A stretch of 64,000 bases of DNA from Cohnella algarum. GTDB taxonomy: Bacteria > Bacillota > Bacilli > Paenibacillales > Paenibacillaceae. A program made the position numbers and the translations under genes. Each line of letters opens with the position of its first letter. The first letter of the stretch is position 1. Below the pieces are notes generated by a model. The model was not told the DNA's origin. It saw only the letters and a program-made list of their open reading frames with translations, and made no database searches. Of the stretch, positions 1-9,135 are shown piece after piece. The stretch lies in NCBI RefSeq assembly GCF_016937515.1, contig NZ_JAFHKM010000002.1, positions 5,513,001-5,577,000 of the forward strand, given 5' to 3'.

Positions 1-60
1 TCCTTCGCTTTTCGACTAAAACGGCAGCTTCGTCTTTGCCTTTTCCCGCATGGTTCTCGT

Positions 61-1419
61 TCAATACAGCTTCGTATTCTTGTCGTAGCTTTCCAGATTG
101 GCTTTGACCCGCTGGTGGAATTTTCCGCAAATGACCCCGTCCAAAATCCGGTGGTCGAACGACAGGCACAAATTGACCATGGAGCGGATGCCGATCATGT
201 CGTTCAGGACGACCGGGCGCTTGACGATCGTTTCGAACGTCAATATCGCCGCCTGAGGGTAGTTGATAATCGGCACGGACTGCACCGATCCGAACGTGCC
301 GGTGTTGTTGACGGTAAACGTGCCGCCCTGCAGGTCGGCCAGCTTCAGCTTGTTTTCGCGCGTCCGGCGCGCCAGGTCGTGGATCTCGTGAGCCAGGCCG
401 ACGATGTTTTTCTGATCGGCGTTGCGAATGACCGGCGTCAGCACCGAGTCCTCGGTTCCGACCGCAAGCGAGATGTTAATATCCCGTTTGACGATGATTT
501 TATCGTCCGCCCAAACCGAGTTCATAATCGGGAACTCCTTGAGCGCTCCGACGACCGCTTTGATCAGGAACGGCATGTACGTAAGGTTGATGCCCTCCTG
601 CTCCCGGAAATCGTCCTTCAAAAGATTGCGAAGCTCGACAAGATGCGTAATGTCGACTTCGACCATCGTCCAGGCGTGCGGAATTTCGCTCACGCTTTGG
701 CGCATGTTTTTGGCGATCGTTTTGCGGATCGGCGTGACGTCGATGTAATACTCGCGGCCCGGCCCGACCTTGCCTTCGACCTCGACCGTCGGCATTCGGG
801 CAGCGTCGGCGGCGGGTTCCGGGCGACTCGGCCGGGCGGGGGCTGCCGACGGCTCGGGAGCAGGCCGTCCGGCGGACGGCGCCGGCGAAGCGGCGAAGCC
901 TCCCGTCTGGACGGCCTGCAGCACGTCCTTGCGCGTAATGCGCCCCCCGAGCCCGGTGCCGTTCACCCGGCTCAAGTCAAGCCCATGCTCGGCCGCAAGC
1001 CGTTGAACGGCCGGCGAATAGCGCCCGCGCATCGGCGCGCCCGGGTCGAACGCCGCCGCCGGAGCCGGGATCGCCGCGCCCGGACGGGCGGAAGCGGGCG
1101 CCGCGGGAACGGAAGGAGCGGCGCTTCCTTCCGCCCGCTCAGGAACGCCGTCCGCTTCGGCCGCCGAATCGGCTTCCGTTTCGATCAAGCCGATCGGAGA
1201 GCCGACGGCGACTTCCTCGCCCTCTCCCACGAGCTTTTTGACGAGCACGCCGGCAATCGTCGCCGGCAGCTCGGCGTTTACTTTATCCGTTTGAATTTCG
1301 CACAGCGGCTCGTACATTTCCACCCGGTCGCCCGGCTCCTTGAGCCAACGGTCGATCGTAGCCGACACCAGCGACTCGGCCAGCTGCGGCATGATGATTT
1401 CCGCGATTTTTTTTGCCAT
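61..1419 (-). CDS. bkdB: Branched-chain 2-oxoacid dehydrogenase E2, dihydrolipoyllysine acyltransferase
   Basis: This is the E2 core of a 2-oxoacid dehydrogenase complex; it transfers the acyl group from lipoate to CoA in the cytosol. The 452-residue protein has a lipoyl domain (about 1-80, lipoyl Lys46 in EIQTDKVNAEL), an Ala/Pro-rich linker, an E1/E3-binding domain (about 131-170) and a C-terminal catalytic domain with HRILDG (His423). It is last in a minus-strand run lpdA-bkdAA-bkdAB-bkdB, the B. subtilis bkd order, so branched-chain oxoacids (for branched fatty acid primers) are the likely substrates. A pyruvate or generic role cannot be excluded from sequence alone. Confidence 0.9.
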   Translation of the reverse strand: MAKKIAEIIMPQLAESLVSATIDRWLKEPGDRVEMYEPLCEIQTDKVNAELPATIAGVLVKKLVGEGEEVAVGSPIGLIETEADSAAEADGVPERAEGSAAPSVPAAPASARPGAAIPAPAAAFDPGAPMRGRYSPAVQRLAAEHGLDLSRVNGTGLGGRITRKDVLQAVQTGGFAASPAPSAGRPAPEPSAAPARPSRPEPAADAARMPTVEVEGKVGPGREYYIDVTPIRKTIAKNMRQSVSEIPHAWTMVEVDITHLVELRNLLKDDFREQEGINLTYMPFLIKAVVGALKEFPIMNSVWADDKIIVKRDINISLAVGTEDSVLTPVIRNADQKNIVGLAHEIHDLARRTRENKLKLADLQGGTFTVNNTGTFGSVQSVPIINYPQAAILTFETIVKRPVVLNDMIGIRSMVNLCLSFDHRILDGVICGKFHQRVKANLESYDKNTKLY

Positions 1420-1469
1420 GTGCGCCGTTCACTCCTCTCCGGCATATTGGGATTCGTCGTTCAATACGG

Positions 1470-2456
1470 TCAATAGCGGGCAAGCTCCAGCATGGCGGCC
1501 TTCAGCTTTTCCTTATTGAGCAAAAAATGCTTCTCCCCGGGCGGATTGATCGGCATCGCGGGAACATCCGGCCCGCACACCCGGCGAATCGGGGCGTCGA
1601 GATCGTACAGCATTTCCTCCGCGATCATCGCGGCCACCTCGGCTCCGATGCCCCCCGTTTTGTTGTCTTCGTGAACGATCAGCACCTTGCCGGTACGAGC
1701 CGCCGCCTCGAGAATGCCCTCGCGGTCGAGCGGCTGCAGCGTGCGCAAATCGAGAATGTGGCAGGAGACGCCTTCCTCGCGCTCCAGCTCCTCGGCCGCG
1801 GCCATCGCGAAATGCAGCGGCATGCTGTACCCGATCACGGTAATATCGTCCCCTTCGCGCAAAACGTTCGATTTGCCGATCGGAACGGTGTACTCCCCTT
1901 CGGGAACCTCGTCGCTGATGAGGCGGTAGCATTTTTTATTTTCGAAAAACAGCACCGGGTCGGGATCGCGGATGGCCGACAACAGCAGCCCTTTGGCGTC
2001 GTACGCGGTTGCCGGGGCGACGATTTTGAGACCCGGCGTTCCGAAAAACACCGATTCCGGACATTGCGAGTGGTACAGCCCTCCGAAGATGCCGCCGCCG
2101 ATCGGAGCCCGAATGACGATCGGGCAGTCCCAGTCGTTGTTCGAGCGGTAGCGGATTTTGGCGGCTTCGCTGATGATCTGGTTCGTCGCCGGGAACATGA
2201 AGTCCGAATACTGCATTTCGGCGACCGGCCGGAGTCCCGCCATCGCCGCGCCGATCGCGACGCCGGCGATCGCGGACTCCGCCAATGGCGTATCGAGCGC
2301 GCGCAATTCGCCGAACTGCTGCTGCAGTCCTTTGGTCGCGTTGAATACGCCGCCTTTGAGCCCGACGTCCTCGCCCAGGACGAAAACGCGGTCGTCGCGC
2401 TCCATCTCTTCCTTCATCGCCGTGCGAATCGCTTCGATATATTCGATAACCGGCAT
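1470..2456 (-). CDS. bkdAB: Branched-chain 2-oxoacid dehydrogenase E1 beta subunit
   Basis: This 328-residue beta subunit of the thiamine-diphosphate E1 heterotetramer shows the transketolase-like features of the family: GEDVGLKGGVFNATKGL near the N-terminus, the LAESAIAGVAIGAAMAGLRP segment, and a C-terminal domain with GIGAEVAAMIAEE. Its length is normal for the family. The start lies one base after the bkdAA stop, with the ribosome site (GGGAGGG) inside bkdAA, so the two E1 subunits are translationally coupled, as expected for a stoichiometric complex. bkdB follows after about 50 bases. Confidence 0.92.
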   Translation of the reverse strand: MPVIEYIEAIRTAMKEEMERDDRVFVLGEDVGLKGGVFNATKGLQQQFGELRALDTPLAESAIAGVAIGAAMAGLRPVAEMQYSDFMFPATNQIISEAAKIRYRSNNDWDCPIVIRAPIGGGIFGGLYHSQCPESVFFGTPGLKIVAPATAYDAKGLLLSAIRDPDPVLFFENKKCYRLISDEVPEGEYTVPIGKSNVLREGDDITVIGYSMPLHFAMAAAEELEREEGVSCHILDLRTLQPLDREGILEAAARTGKVLIVHEDNKTGGIGAEVAAMIAEEMLYDLDAPIRRVCGPDVPAMPINPPGEKHFLLNKEKLKAAMLELARY

Positions 2457-2457
2457 C

Positions 2458-3492
2458 TTAACGCCCTCCCCTCGCTTCCGGCTGCTCCGCGTAAACGTGC
2501 CGGAACGCCTCCTCCGTCGATTGAAACGGCGCCCGCTCCGCGTACGCCAGCGATTCGTCGAGTTCCTTGCGGATGCGCGCCTGCAGCTCGTCTTCCCGCT
2601 CGTCGGACCACAATCCGATTTCCGTCAAATAATTGCGGAAGGCCGGGATGCCGTCTTGATCCCGGTGCAGGTCGACCTCTTCCTTCGTCCGGTAATCCAT
2701 GTCGTTGTCTGTCGTGGAGTGAGGCGTAATCCGGTAGGTCATCACTTCGATCAGCGTCGGTCCTTCCCCGCGAAGCGCCCGTTCGTGCGCTTCCTTGAAT
2801 ACGCGGTACACTTCGAGCGCGTCGCTGCCGTCCACGCGAACGCCGGGAAAGCCGTAGCCGTTCGCGCGATCGCAAATGCGGCCGGCCGACTGCTTGGCGA
2901 AGGGCACGGAAATCGCATAGCCGTTGTTCTCGCAAACGAAAATAACCGGTAGGTTATGCACGCCCGCGAAGTTGCAGCCTTCGTGGAAGTCCCCCTGGTT
3001 GCTCGAGCCTTCGCCGAACGAAACGAGCGCCACGGAGCTTTCGCCGCGGTACTTCGCCGCGTACGCAAATCCGACCGCGTGCGGCACCTGCGTCGTCACG
3101 GGGCTGGAGCCCGTCACGATACGAAGCCGCTTGCAGCCGAAGTGGCCGGGCATTTGGCGGCCGGCGCTGTTCGGATCCTCCGCCTTGGCGAACAAGGAAA
3201 GAAACAGCTCCCTGACGGTCATCCCGACCGACAGCACGAAACCGTAATCCCGGTAATAGGGCAAAAACCAGTCTTTTTCGAGATCCATCGCGAACGCCAT
3301 CGCCACTTGGGACGGCTCCTGATGAATGCCGGAAATATGAAAATTGACTTTTCCCGCGCGTCGCAGCAATTGGCTTCTTTCGTCAAAACGGCGTGCCAGC
3401 ATCATCTTCTCGTACATGTCGACGACTTGCCGATCCGACAGGCCAAGCTCGGCATGACGCGAGTTGTGCCGAACGGCTCCCGATTGGGTCAT
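2458..3492 (-). CDS. bkdAA: Branched-chain 2-oxoacid dehydrogenase E1 alpha subunit
   Basis: The alpha subunit carries the thiamine diphosphate and performs the decarboxylation of the 2-oxoacid. The 344-residue protein shows the ThDP/Mg motif as GEGSSNQGDFHEG followed by VIFVCENNGYAIS, and the phosphorylation-loop-like TYRITPHSTTDND segment. A GGAGGGA ribosome site precedes the ATG. It is separated from lpdA by 156 bases that contain AT-rich sequence with TATAAT-like hexamers but no convincing -35, so it may have its own promoter or be read from lpdA. Confidence 0.92.
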   Translation of the reverse strand: MTQSGAVRHNSRHAELGLSDRQVVDMYEKMMLARRFDERSQLLRRAGKVNFHISGIHQEPSQVAMAFAMDLEKDWFLPYYRDYGFVLSVGMTVRELFLSLFAKAEDPNSAGRQMPGHFGCKRLRIVTGSSPVTTQVPHAVGFAYAAKYRGESSVALVSFGEGSSNQGDFHEGCNFAGVHNLPVIFVCENNGYAISVPFAKQSAGRICDRANGYGFPGVRVDGSDALEVYRVFKEAHERALRGEGPTLIEVMTYRITPHSTTDNDMDYRTKEEVDLHRDQDGIPAFRNYLTEIGLWSDEREDELQARIRKELDESLAYAERAPFQSTEEAFRHVYAEQPEARGGR

Positions 3493-3648
3493 AGCTCGTC
3501 CCTCCTGGCTAACACTTAGTTTTATAACCTGGTCTTAATACTTGAATCTAAAACCTATTATACTCCCCTTCCCGGCAAAAAGAAACGTCCAACCCGCGGA
3601 CATGGCTCAAGGATGCCCGATCGCCGCAGGTTGGCCGTATTCAAGTCG

Positions 3649-5085
3649 TTATGCATGTCCGGCGCCGCCGCCCAGCGCGGCCGTCACTTCGGCCAGCGCT
3701 TCCGACAGCGTCGGGTGGGGATGAATCGAGCGGGCGATCTCCCACGGGACGGCGTCGAGCAGCTTCGCAAGCGACGCTTCCGCGATCAGCTCGGTCGCAT
3801 GCGCGCCGACGAGATGAACGCCGAGCAGGTCGCCCGTCGCCCGGTCGGCCACCACCTTGGCGAAGCCTTCGGTCTCGCCGTGAACGAGCGCCTTGCCGAG
3901 CACGCGCAGCGGGACGCGCGCGGTCTTCACGTCGAAGCCGCGCTCCTTCGCCGCGGCTTCGGTCCAGCCGATCGCCGCCGCTTCCGGCCGCGAATAGACG
4001 CAGCGCGGAATGTCGCGATCCGCCGACCGGACGGCCGGCACCGGCGCGCCGAGCAAATGATCGACCGCGACCGCCGCTTCGTGCATGGCCGCATGCGCAA
4101 GCTGCACGCCGCCGATGCAGTCGCCGATCGCGTAAATATGGCGCTCGCCGGTCTGCAGCGTCAGCGGATCGACCGCTACGAAGCCGCCGGCCGTTTTGAT
4201 GTCGGTGTTTTCGAAGCCGATGCCTTCGACGTTGCCCTGGCGGCCGACCGAAACGAGCATGCGCTGCGCGGCGAGCGGCGATTTGCCGGACGGCGACTCG
4301 ATTTCGCACGCGACTTCGCCTTCTCCGATCCGGACGGAGGACGCATCCAGCTTGACTCCCGTATGAATCTCGACGCCGCGCCTTTCGAGCGCCTTCCGGA
4401 TTTCGGACGAGATCTCCTTGTCCTCGCCGGGCAGCAGCCGCTCCGCCGTTTCGATCACCGCGACCTTGCTTCCGAAATCGCTCAGCATCGAAGCCCATTC
4501 CACGCCGATGACGCCGCCTCCGACGATGATGACCGATTCCGGGAAGCTTTCCCAGGCAAGCGCTTCGTCGCTCGTCACGATCGCTTGGCCGTCGTAGGGA
4601 ACGCCTTCGAGCCTGCGCGGCCTCGAGCCGGTCGCCACGATCAAATGACGCGGCACGACCGTCTCCGACTCGCCGTTCGCCAGCTCTACGAAGACCGATC
4701 CGCTGCTCGGCGAAAAGATCGACGGCCCCATGATCCGTCCGCTGCCGCTCAGCACCTGAATCCGGTGCTGTTTCATCAGCGCCTCGAGCCCGCGGTGCAA
4801 CTGGTCGACAATGCCGGCTTTACGCGAGATGACGGCCGGCCAATCGACGGCGACTCCCTCCTGCGGCACCATGATTCCGTAGGATGCGGCGGCGCGAATC
4901 GTCGCAAACACCTCCGCGCTCCGCAATAAAGCTTTCGAAGGGATGCACCCCCGATGCAAGCAGGTGCCTCCCAGCTTGTCCCGCTCGATCAGGACGACGC
5001 TTCGTCCCGCCTGCGCGGCTCTGATCGCCGCCGTATATCCCCCCGGTCCGCCGCCCAAAACGGCGACATCCACCTCTATTGGCAT
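3649..5085 (-). CDS. lpdA: Dihydrolipoyl dehydrogenase (E3)
   Basis: This FAD flavoprotein reoxidises dihydrolipoamide on E2 and passes electrons to NAD. The 478-residue protein has the N-terminal FAD dinucleotide motif GGGPGGYTAA, the redox disulfide in GGTCLHRGCIPSK (Cys42, Cys47), a second GGGVIGVEWAS nucleotide motif, the TGERHIYAIGD FAD segment and the C-terminal HPHPTLSEAL with the catalytic His. GGAGG lies eight bases before the ATG. It is the first gene of the bkd run. In B. subtilis bkdR, ptb, bcd and buk stand upstream of this gene; here yqzF follows directly on the other strand. Confidence 0.93.
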   Translation of the reverse strand: MPIEVDVAVLGGGPGGYTAAIRAAQAGRSVVLIERDKLGGTCLHRGCIPSKALLRSAEVFATIRAAASYGIMVPQEGVAVDWPAVISRKAGIVDQLHRGLEALMKQHRIQVLSGSGRIMGPSIFSPSSGSVFVELANGESETVVPRHLIVATGSRPRRLEGVPYDGQAIVTSDEALAWESFPESVIIVGGGVIGVEWASMLSDFGSKVAVIETAERLLPGEDKEISSEIRKALERRGVEIHTGVKLDASSVRIGEGEVACEIESPSGKSPLAAQRMLVSVGRQGNVEGIGFENTDIKTAGGFVAVDPLTLQTGERHIYAIGDCIGGVQLAHAAMHEAAVAVDHLLGAPVPAVRSADRDIPRCVYSRPEAAAIGWTEAAAKERGFDVKTARVPLRVLGKALVHGETEGFAKVVADRATGDLLGVHLVGAHATELIAEASLAKLLDAVPWEIARSIHPHPTLSEALAEVTAALGGGAGHA

Positions 5086-5148
5086 CGTATTATCCTCCGA
5101 TCGATACTGGCTTGTCCGTCATCGCGACGTTATGTAAGTCCGTCTACT

Positions 5149-5177
5149 ATTGTACCTGTTTTTGCTTGTCCAGTCGA
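5149..5177 (-). promoter_or_regulatory. Probable sigma-A promoter of lpdA-bkd
   Basis: On the minus strand a TCGACT -35 (5172-5177) and a TACAAT -10 (5149-5154) are separated by 17 bases, about 60 bases before the lpdA start. The -35 is a 4/6 match, so this is moderate evidence only. Confidence 0.45.
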
Positions 5178-5219
5178 TTTGCCGGGCGGCCGTCCCTTTC
5201 ATCCCCTTTCAGCTTTTCG

Positions 5220-5248
5220 TGGACAGAATCCGGCAAAATCGGTATGAT
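5220..5248 (+). promoter_or_regulatory. Sigma-A promoter of yqzF
   Basis: TGGACA (5220-5225) and TATGAT (5243-5248) are separated by 17 bases, followed by AAGGAGGG and the GTG start of yqzF. Together with the lpdA promoter it forms a divergent control region. Confidence 0.65.
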
Positions 5249-5274
5249 AGGAGAAGTGGAAGGAGGGATGTCCG

Positions 5275-5595
5275 GTGAGACTCGTTATTTCCCGCCTAAT
5301 CGCCATTTTACTCCTAGTCGTGCCGGGTTTGGCAGCGGCGTACGGATTTTTGCTTATGAAGGACGCATTGTACGAATATTTCGTTCAGCTCGGTGACGTG
5401 CAAATGCAGGACCCGCGCTTTGAATGGCTCTCGTTCGCATTCGGATTCATTTTATTTTTTGCGGGCGTCGGTTTTATCGGAGGCTGGATTTTTTTCCGCG
5501 ACCGCAAGCATAAATACGTAGCTCCCCGCTTCATGCCGAAGCGCCCGCGGCCGACCAAGCCGTCCGGGCCCGATTCCGGCGGAACGGCGGAATAA
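5275..5595 (+). CDS. yqzF: DUF2627 family small membrane protein (YqzF-like)
   Basis: This 106-residue protein has two hydrophobic helices (about 5-28 and 50-72) and a basic, proline-rich tail, matching the YqzF/DUF2627 family of unknown function found next to bkd genes in Bacillus relatives. The start is GTG, chosen because AAGGAGGG stands at the correct distance. It has its own promoter and ends in a strong terminator, so it is monocistronic. No biochemical role can be assigned; the conserved position beside the bkd operon is the only clue. Confidence 0.8.
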   Translation: MRLVISRLIAILLLVVPGLAAAYGFLLMKDALYEYFVQLGDVQMQDPRFEWLSFAFGFILFFAGVGFIGGWIFFRDRKHKYVAPRFMPKRPRPTKPSGPDSGGTAE

Positions 5596-5612
5596 TTTCG
5601 CGAATAACGCTT

Positions 5613-5653
5613 GAAGGCTCCCGTTGCCGGATTCCGGCAGGGAGCCTTCTTTC
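5613..5653. terminator. Intrinsic terminator between yqzF and the araC-type gene
   Basis: A near-perfect hairpin pairs GAAGGCTCCC with GGGAGCCTTC and has an inner TGCCGG/CCGGCA stem, followed by TTT on the plus strand. It sits between convergent genes and may serve both. Confidence 0.8.
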
Positions 5654-5660
5654 GTGTCCG

Positions 5661-6560
5661 TCAGCGGACTTCCGTCCGCCCGCCTTGCGCCTTCGCTTTC
5701 CGGTACTCGGACGGCGTGCAGTCGTATAAGGAGCGGAACAGTTTGCTAAAATAGCTAAAGTTGTCGAATCCCGCTTCCGCCGCCGCCTCGCCCACCGTCG
5801 CGTCCGAATCGGACAATCGCCGGGCCGCGTAGCGCAGGCGAAAATGGTTGACGTATTCGACCGGGGTCCTTCGCATGTACGTCTTGAAGACGCGGCAAAA
5901 ATGGCCTTCGCTCATGCCCGCCGCTTCCGCGAGCTCGCGGACGGTCAGCTTGCGGCCGAAGTTCGTCTCGACGAATTTGAGCGCTTCCTTCAGCCGTTCC
6001 AGCGTCCGGGCTTCCGACGGCGCTTCCGTCTCGCGCGAAACCGAAACGCCGGCCGACCAGAATTCGGCCAGCAGCAAATATAGCTCGCCGGTTATTTTCA
6101 TCTCGCGGGCCGGGTCGGCCGATTCGAACAGCTCGAACATCCGTTCCAGGCGCCCGACCGCCCGCTCGCCCCATTCGGTCCCTTTGCCGAAATGCGGAGG
6201 AAGCGCGAGCCTGCCTCGCTGCAAATGCTGCAGGAACCGGGCCGTTTCCCCTCCGCGGCCGCCGATCAGCATCCCCGGATCGAAGACGATGGCCGTATAG
6301 GTGCAAGCCGAATCCTCGGCGGGGTAGCCGCCGTGAATTTCGCCACCCGGCACGAATATCGCATCCCCGGCCTGCAGCTCGTACTCGAAGGCGCCGATTT
6401 GGAATATGGCCCGACCGCTCTCGACGGCGAGAAATTCCGTTTCTTCGTGCCAATGATTTTCCAGGATCGGATGCCCCGCCGGCAGTTCCATCCGGTACAC
6501 GCCGACCGGAAAATCCTGCGTCCCGTGCCTCCGATTTTCCCGAAGATGGGTCAAATCCAT
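5661..6560 (-). CDS. AraC family regulator with N-terminal cupin sensor
   Basis: This 299-residue transcription factor has an N-terminal cupin domain (about 15-100, with HWHEETEFLAVESG and PGGEIHGGYP) that would bind a small ligand, and a C-terminal double helix-turn-helix of the AraC/XylS type (about 190-290: LTVRELAEAAGMSEGHFCRVF and the signature ending FSKLFRSLYDCTPSEYRK). GGGGGTG precedes the ATG. It is transcribed divergently from the alpha-xylosidase gene, so local control of that gene by a xylose-containing sugar is the likely role (inference from position). Confidence 0.85.
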   Translation of the reverse strand: MDLTHLRENRRHGTQDFPVGVYRMELPAGHPILENHWHEETEFLAVESGRAIFQIGAFEYELQAGDAIFVPGGEIHGGYPAEDSACTYTAIVFDPGMLIGGRGGETARFLQHLQRGRLALPPHFGKGTEWGERAVGRLERMFELFESADPAREMKITGELYLLLAEFWSAGVSVSRETEAPSEARTLERLKEALKFVETNFGRKLTVRELAEAAGMSEGHFCRVFKTYMRRTPVEYVNHFRLRYAARRLSDSDATVGEAAAEAGFDNFSYFSKLFRSLYDCTPSEYRKAKAQGGRTEVR

Positions 6561-6634
6561 TTCATCACCCCCAATATATCAGAATCGTGTTAAATGAAAA
6601 CGTAATAGTGCAAGATTTCTTGTGTTTTAATCAG

Positions 6635-6659
6635 TATAATGACAGTGTAAACGATCAAG
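6635..6659 (+). promoter_or_regulatory. Promoter -10 of yicI with a possible cre-like site
   Basis: TATAAT (6635-6640) has no good -35, as expected for an activator-dependent promoter. TGTAAACGATCAAG (6646-6659) directly downstream partly matches the CcpA cre consensus; the last bases deviate, so the cre call is weak. Confidence 0.35.
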
Positions 6660-6688
6660 CGAGCTGCGACAAGAAAGGATGAATTCCG

Positions 6689-9007
6689 ATGAAATTCAGC
6701 AACGGCTACTGGATGACCCGCGAAGGGTATCAAGTGCTGAGTCCTTACGAAATACACGACGTCCAAGTCGGCACGAACAGGATTACCGTCTTCGCTACGT
6801 TCAGGCACCTCGAACACCGGGGCAACACGTTGAACGAGCCGCTCATGACGATGGAATTTTCGTCGCCGGCCAAGGACATGATCCGCGCCCGTTTTTACCG
6901 ACACAAAGGCCAAAAACGCGGCACCCCGGATTCCTTTCCGCTGCTGCTCGAAGGCAACGCTCCCGTCGAAATCGAAAACACCGACGAAGCCGTCAGCCTG
7001 ACGAGCGGAGACACGACAGTAACGATTACGAAAAAACACCCCGTCTCCATTCGGTATACGCACAAAGGACGCTTCCTGACGGGCAGCGGCACCCGATTGA
7101 CCGCATTCGTCAAAGCGGACGACGGACATCATCATTTCCGCGAGCAGTTGAACTTAAGCGTCGGCGAAACGGTATACGGGCTCGGCGAACGCTTCTCCGC
7201 CTTCGTCAAAAACGGCCAGGTCGTCGACATTTGGAACGAGGACGGGGGCACCGCTTCGGAACAAGCGTACAAAAACATTCCGTTCTACGTGACGAACCGC
7301 GGCTACGGCGTTTTTGTCAATCACCCGGAAAAGGTGTCGTTCGAGGTCGCGTCGGAAAAAGTGTCGAAAACGCAGTTCAGCGTTCCCGGCGAAATGCTGG
7401 AATATTTCCTGATCGGCGGCGATTCGCTGAAAACGGTGCTCGGCAATTATACGGCTTTGACGGGCAAGCCGGCGCTTCCGCCTTCCTGGTCGTTCGGCCT
7501 GTGGCTGACGACGTCGTTCACGACCAATTACGACGAAGCGACCGTCAACAGCTTTATCGACGGCATGGCCGAACGAGACATTCCGCTTGCGGTGTTCCAT
7601 TTCGACTGCTTCTGGATGAAGGAATACGAATGGTGCAACTTCGAGTGGGACGAGCGCGTCTTCCCCGATCCGAAAGGCATGCTGGAGCGGCTCAAAGCGA
7701 AGGGGCTTAAAATCTGCGTATGGATCAACCCGTATATCGGGCAGCGTTCCCCGCTGTTCGACGAAGGGATGAAGCACGGCTACCTGCTGAAACGTCCGGA
7801 CGGCAGCGTATGGCAATGGGACATGTGGCAGTACGGCATGGGCATCGTCGATTTCACGAATCCGGACGCCTGCAAATGGTTCGGCGACAAGCTGCGCGCG
7901 CTGGTGGACATGGGCGTCGATTCGTTCAAAACCGACTTCGGCGAGCGCATTCCGACGGACGTCGTTTACCATGACGGCTCCGATCCGATGCAAATGCACA
8001 ACTACTACACGCAGCTGTACAATAAAGTGGTGTTCGAGGTGCTGGAAGAAAAGCTCGGCAAAGGCCAGGCGGCCTTGTTCGCCCGATCGGCGACGGCCGG
8101 CGGCCAGCAGTTCCCGGTTCACTGGGGCGGCGACTGCGAGGCGACGTACGAGTCGATGGCGGAAACGCTGCGCGGCGGTCTTTCGCTCGGCCTGTCCGGC
8201 TTCGGCTTCTGGAGCCACGACATCGGCGGGTTCGAGCAAAGCGCGCCGGCGGACCTGTACAAGCGCTGGGTCGCCTTCGGCCTGCTGTCCAGCCACAGCC
8301 GCCTGCACGGAAGCAGCTCGTACCGCGTTCCGTGGCTGTTCGACGAGGAAGCGGTCGATGTCCTGCGTCACTTTACGAAGCTGAAGCTGCGCCTGATGCC
8401 CTACCTGTTCGGCCAGGCGGTGCAATCGACGAAGCTGGGCTTGCCGATGATGCGCGCCATGCTGCTCGAATTCGGCGACGACCGGACGAGCGATTATTTG
8501 GACCGTCAATATATGCTCGGAGACTCGCTCCTCGTCGCTCCGATTTTCAACGAGGAAGGCGCATCTTCCTATTACCTGCCCAAAGGAACGTGGACCCACT
8601 TCCTGACGGGGGAAAAAGTCGAAGGCGGCTCCTGGCGCAACGAAACGTACGATTACTTCGGGCTTCCGCTGTTCGCGAAGGCCGGCTCGATCGTCGCGGT
8701 CGGCAGCGAAGACGGCCGTCCGGATTACGACTACGCGGCAGGCGTGACGTTTCACCTGTTCGAGCTTGCCGACGGCGCAACCGCCTCCGCCGTCGTGCCG
8801 GACGCTAGCGGCAATACGGCGCTGACCGTCACCGCTTCCCGCAGCGGCAGCCGCATCGACGTGCGCGCCGAAGGCGACACTCGCGACTGGAACGTGCTGC
8901 TGCGCGGCATTTCCTCGGTCGAAAGCACCTCGGGCGGCACGGCCGAAACGACGGCGGAAGGCGTCCGCATCGCGGCCGGCGGCTCGTCGCTGTCGATTCA
9001 GCTGTAA
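6689..9007 (+). CDS. yicI: Alpha-xylosidase, glycoside hydrolase family 31
   Basis: This 772-residue enzyme has the length and domain order of E. coli YicI, which releases alpha-linked xylose from isoprimeverose-type oligosaccharides. The catalytic nucleophile is Asp416 in SFKTDFGERIP and the acid/base is Asp482 in HWGGDCEATYES; both fall at the same residue numbers as in YicI. There is no signal peptide, so it works in the cytosol on imported sugars. The start follows AAAGGATG. No sugar transporter lies next to it; the divergent AraC gene is the probable regulator. Plain alpha-glucosidase activity is possible but the YicI-type motif favours xyloside. Confidence 0.9.
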   Translation: MKFSNGYWMTREGYQVLSPYEIHDVQVGTNRITVFATFRHLEHRGNTLNEPLMTMEFSSPAKDMIRARFYRHKGQKRGTPDSFPLLLEGNAPVEIENTDEAVSLTSGDTTVTITKKHPVSIRYTHKGRFLTGSGTRLTAFVKADDGHHHFREQLNLSVGETVYGLGERFSAFVKNGQVVDIWNEDGGTASEQAYKNIPFYVTNRGYGVFVNHPEKVSFEVASEKVSKTQFSVPGEMLEYFLIGGDSLKTVLGNYTALTGKPALPPSWSFGLWLTTSFTTNYDEATVNSFIDGMAERDIPLAVFHFDCFWMKEYEWCNFEWDERVFPDPKGMLERLKAKGLKICVWINPYIGQRSPLFDEGMKHGYLLKRPDGSVWQWDMWQYGMGIVDFTNPDACKWFGDKLRALVDMGVDSFKTDFGERIPTDVVYHDGSDPMQMHNYYTQLYNKVVFEVLEEKLGKGQAALFARSATAGGQQFPVHWGGDCEATYESMAETLRGGLSLGLSGFGFWSHDIGGFEQSAPADLYKRWVAFGLLSSHSRLHGSSSYRVPWLFDEEAVDVLRHFTKLKLRLMPYLFGQAVQSTKLGLPMMRAMLLEFGDDRTSDYLDRQYMLGDSLLVAPIFNEEGASSYYLPKGTWTHFLTGEKVEGGSWRNETYDYFGLPLFAKAGSIVAVGSEDGRPDYDYAAGVTFHLFELADGATASAVVPDASGNTALTVTASRSGSRIDVRAEGDTRDWNVLLRGISSVESTSGGTAETTAEGVRIAAGGSSLSIQL

Positions 9008-9017
9008 GGAAGAGAGA

Positions 9018-9077
9018 CGCAAAGAGGCCGAACCCCTGGCAGACGATTCCTGCCGGGGTTCGGCCTCTTCGCTTTGC
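9018..9077 (+). terminator. Intrinsic terminator after yicI
   Basis: A long hairpin pairs AAGAGGCCGAACCCC with GGGGTTCGGCCTCTT (9022-9069), with an extra TGGCA/TGCC pairing at the loop. The tail has few Ts, but the stem is very stable. Confidence 0.75.
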
Positions 9078-9135
9078 ATTACGCTTCGTTTCGCAACATG
9101 CTCCCGTAGCGCGGCTTCCCTCGCGCTCGACGCCC

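Noticed and set aside
115..1476. Long plus-strand frame across bkdB
   Set aside because: It is the antisense shadow of bkdB in GC-rich DNA, has Arg-rich low-complexity sequence and no ribosome site.
7154..9079. 641-codon minus-strand frame across yicI
   Set aside because: yicI on the plus strand has complete catalytic motifs and the exact length of its family; the opposite frame resembles no protein.
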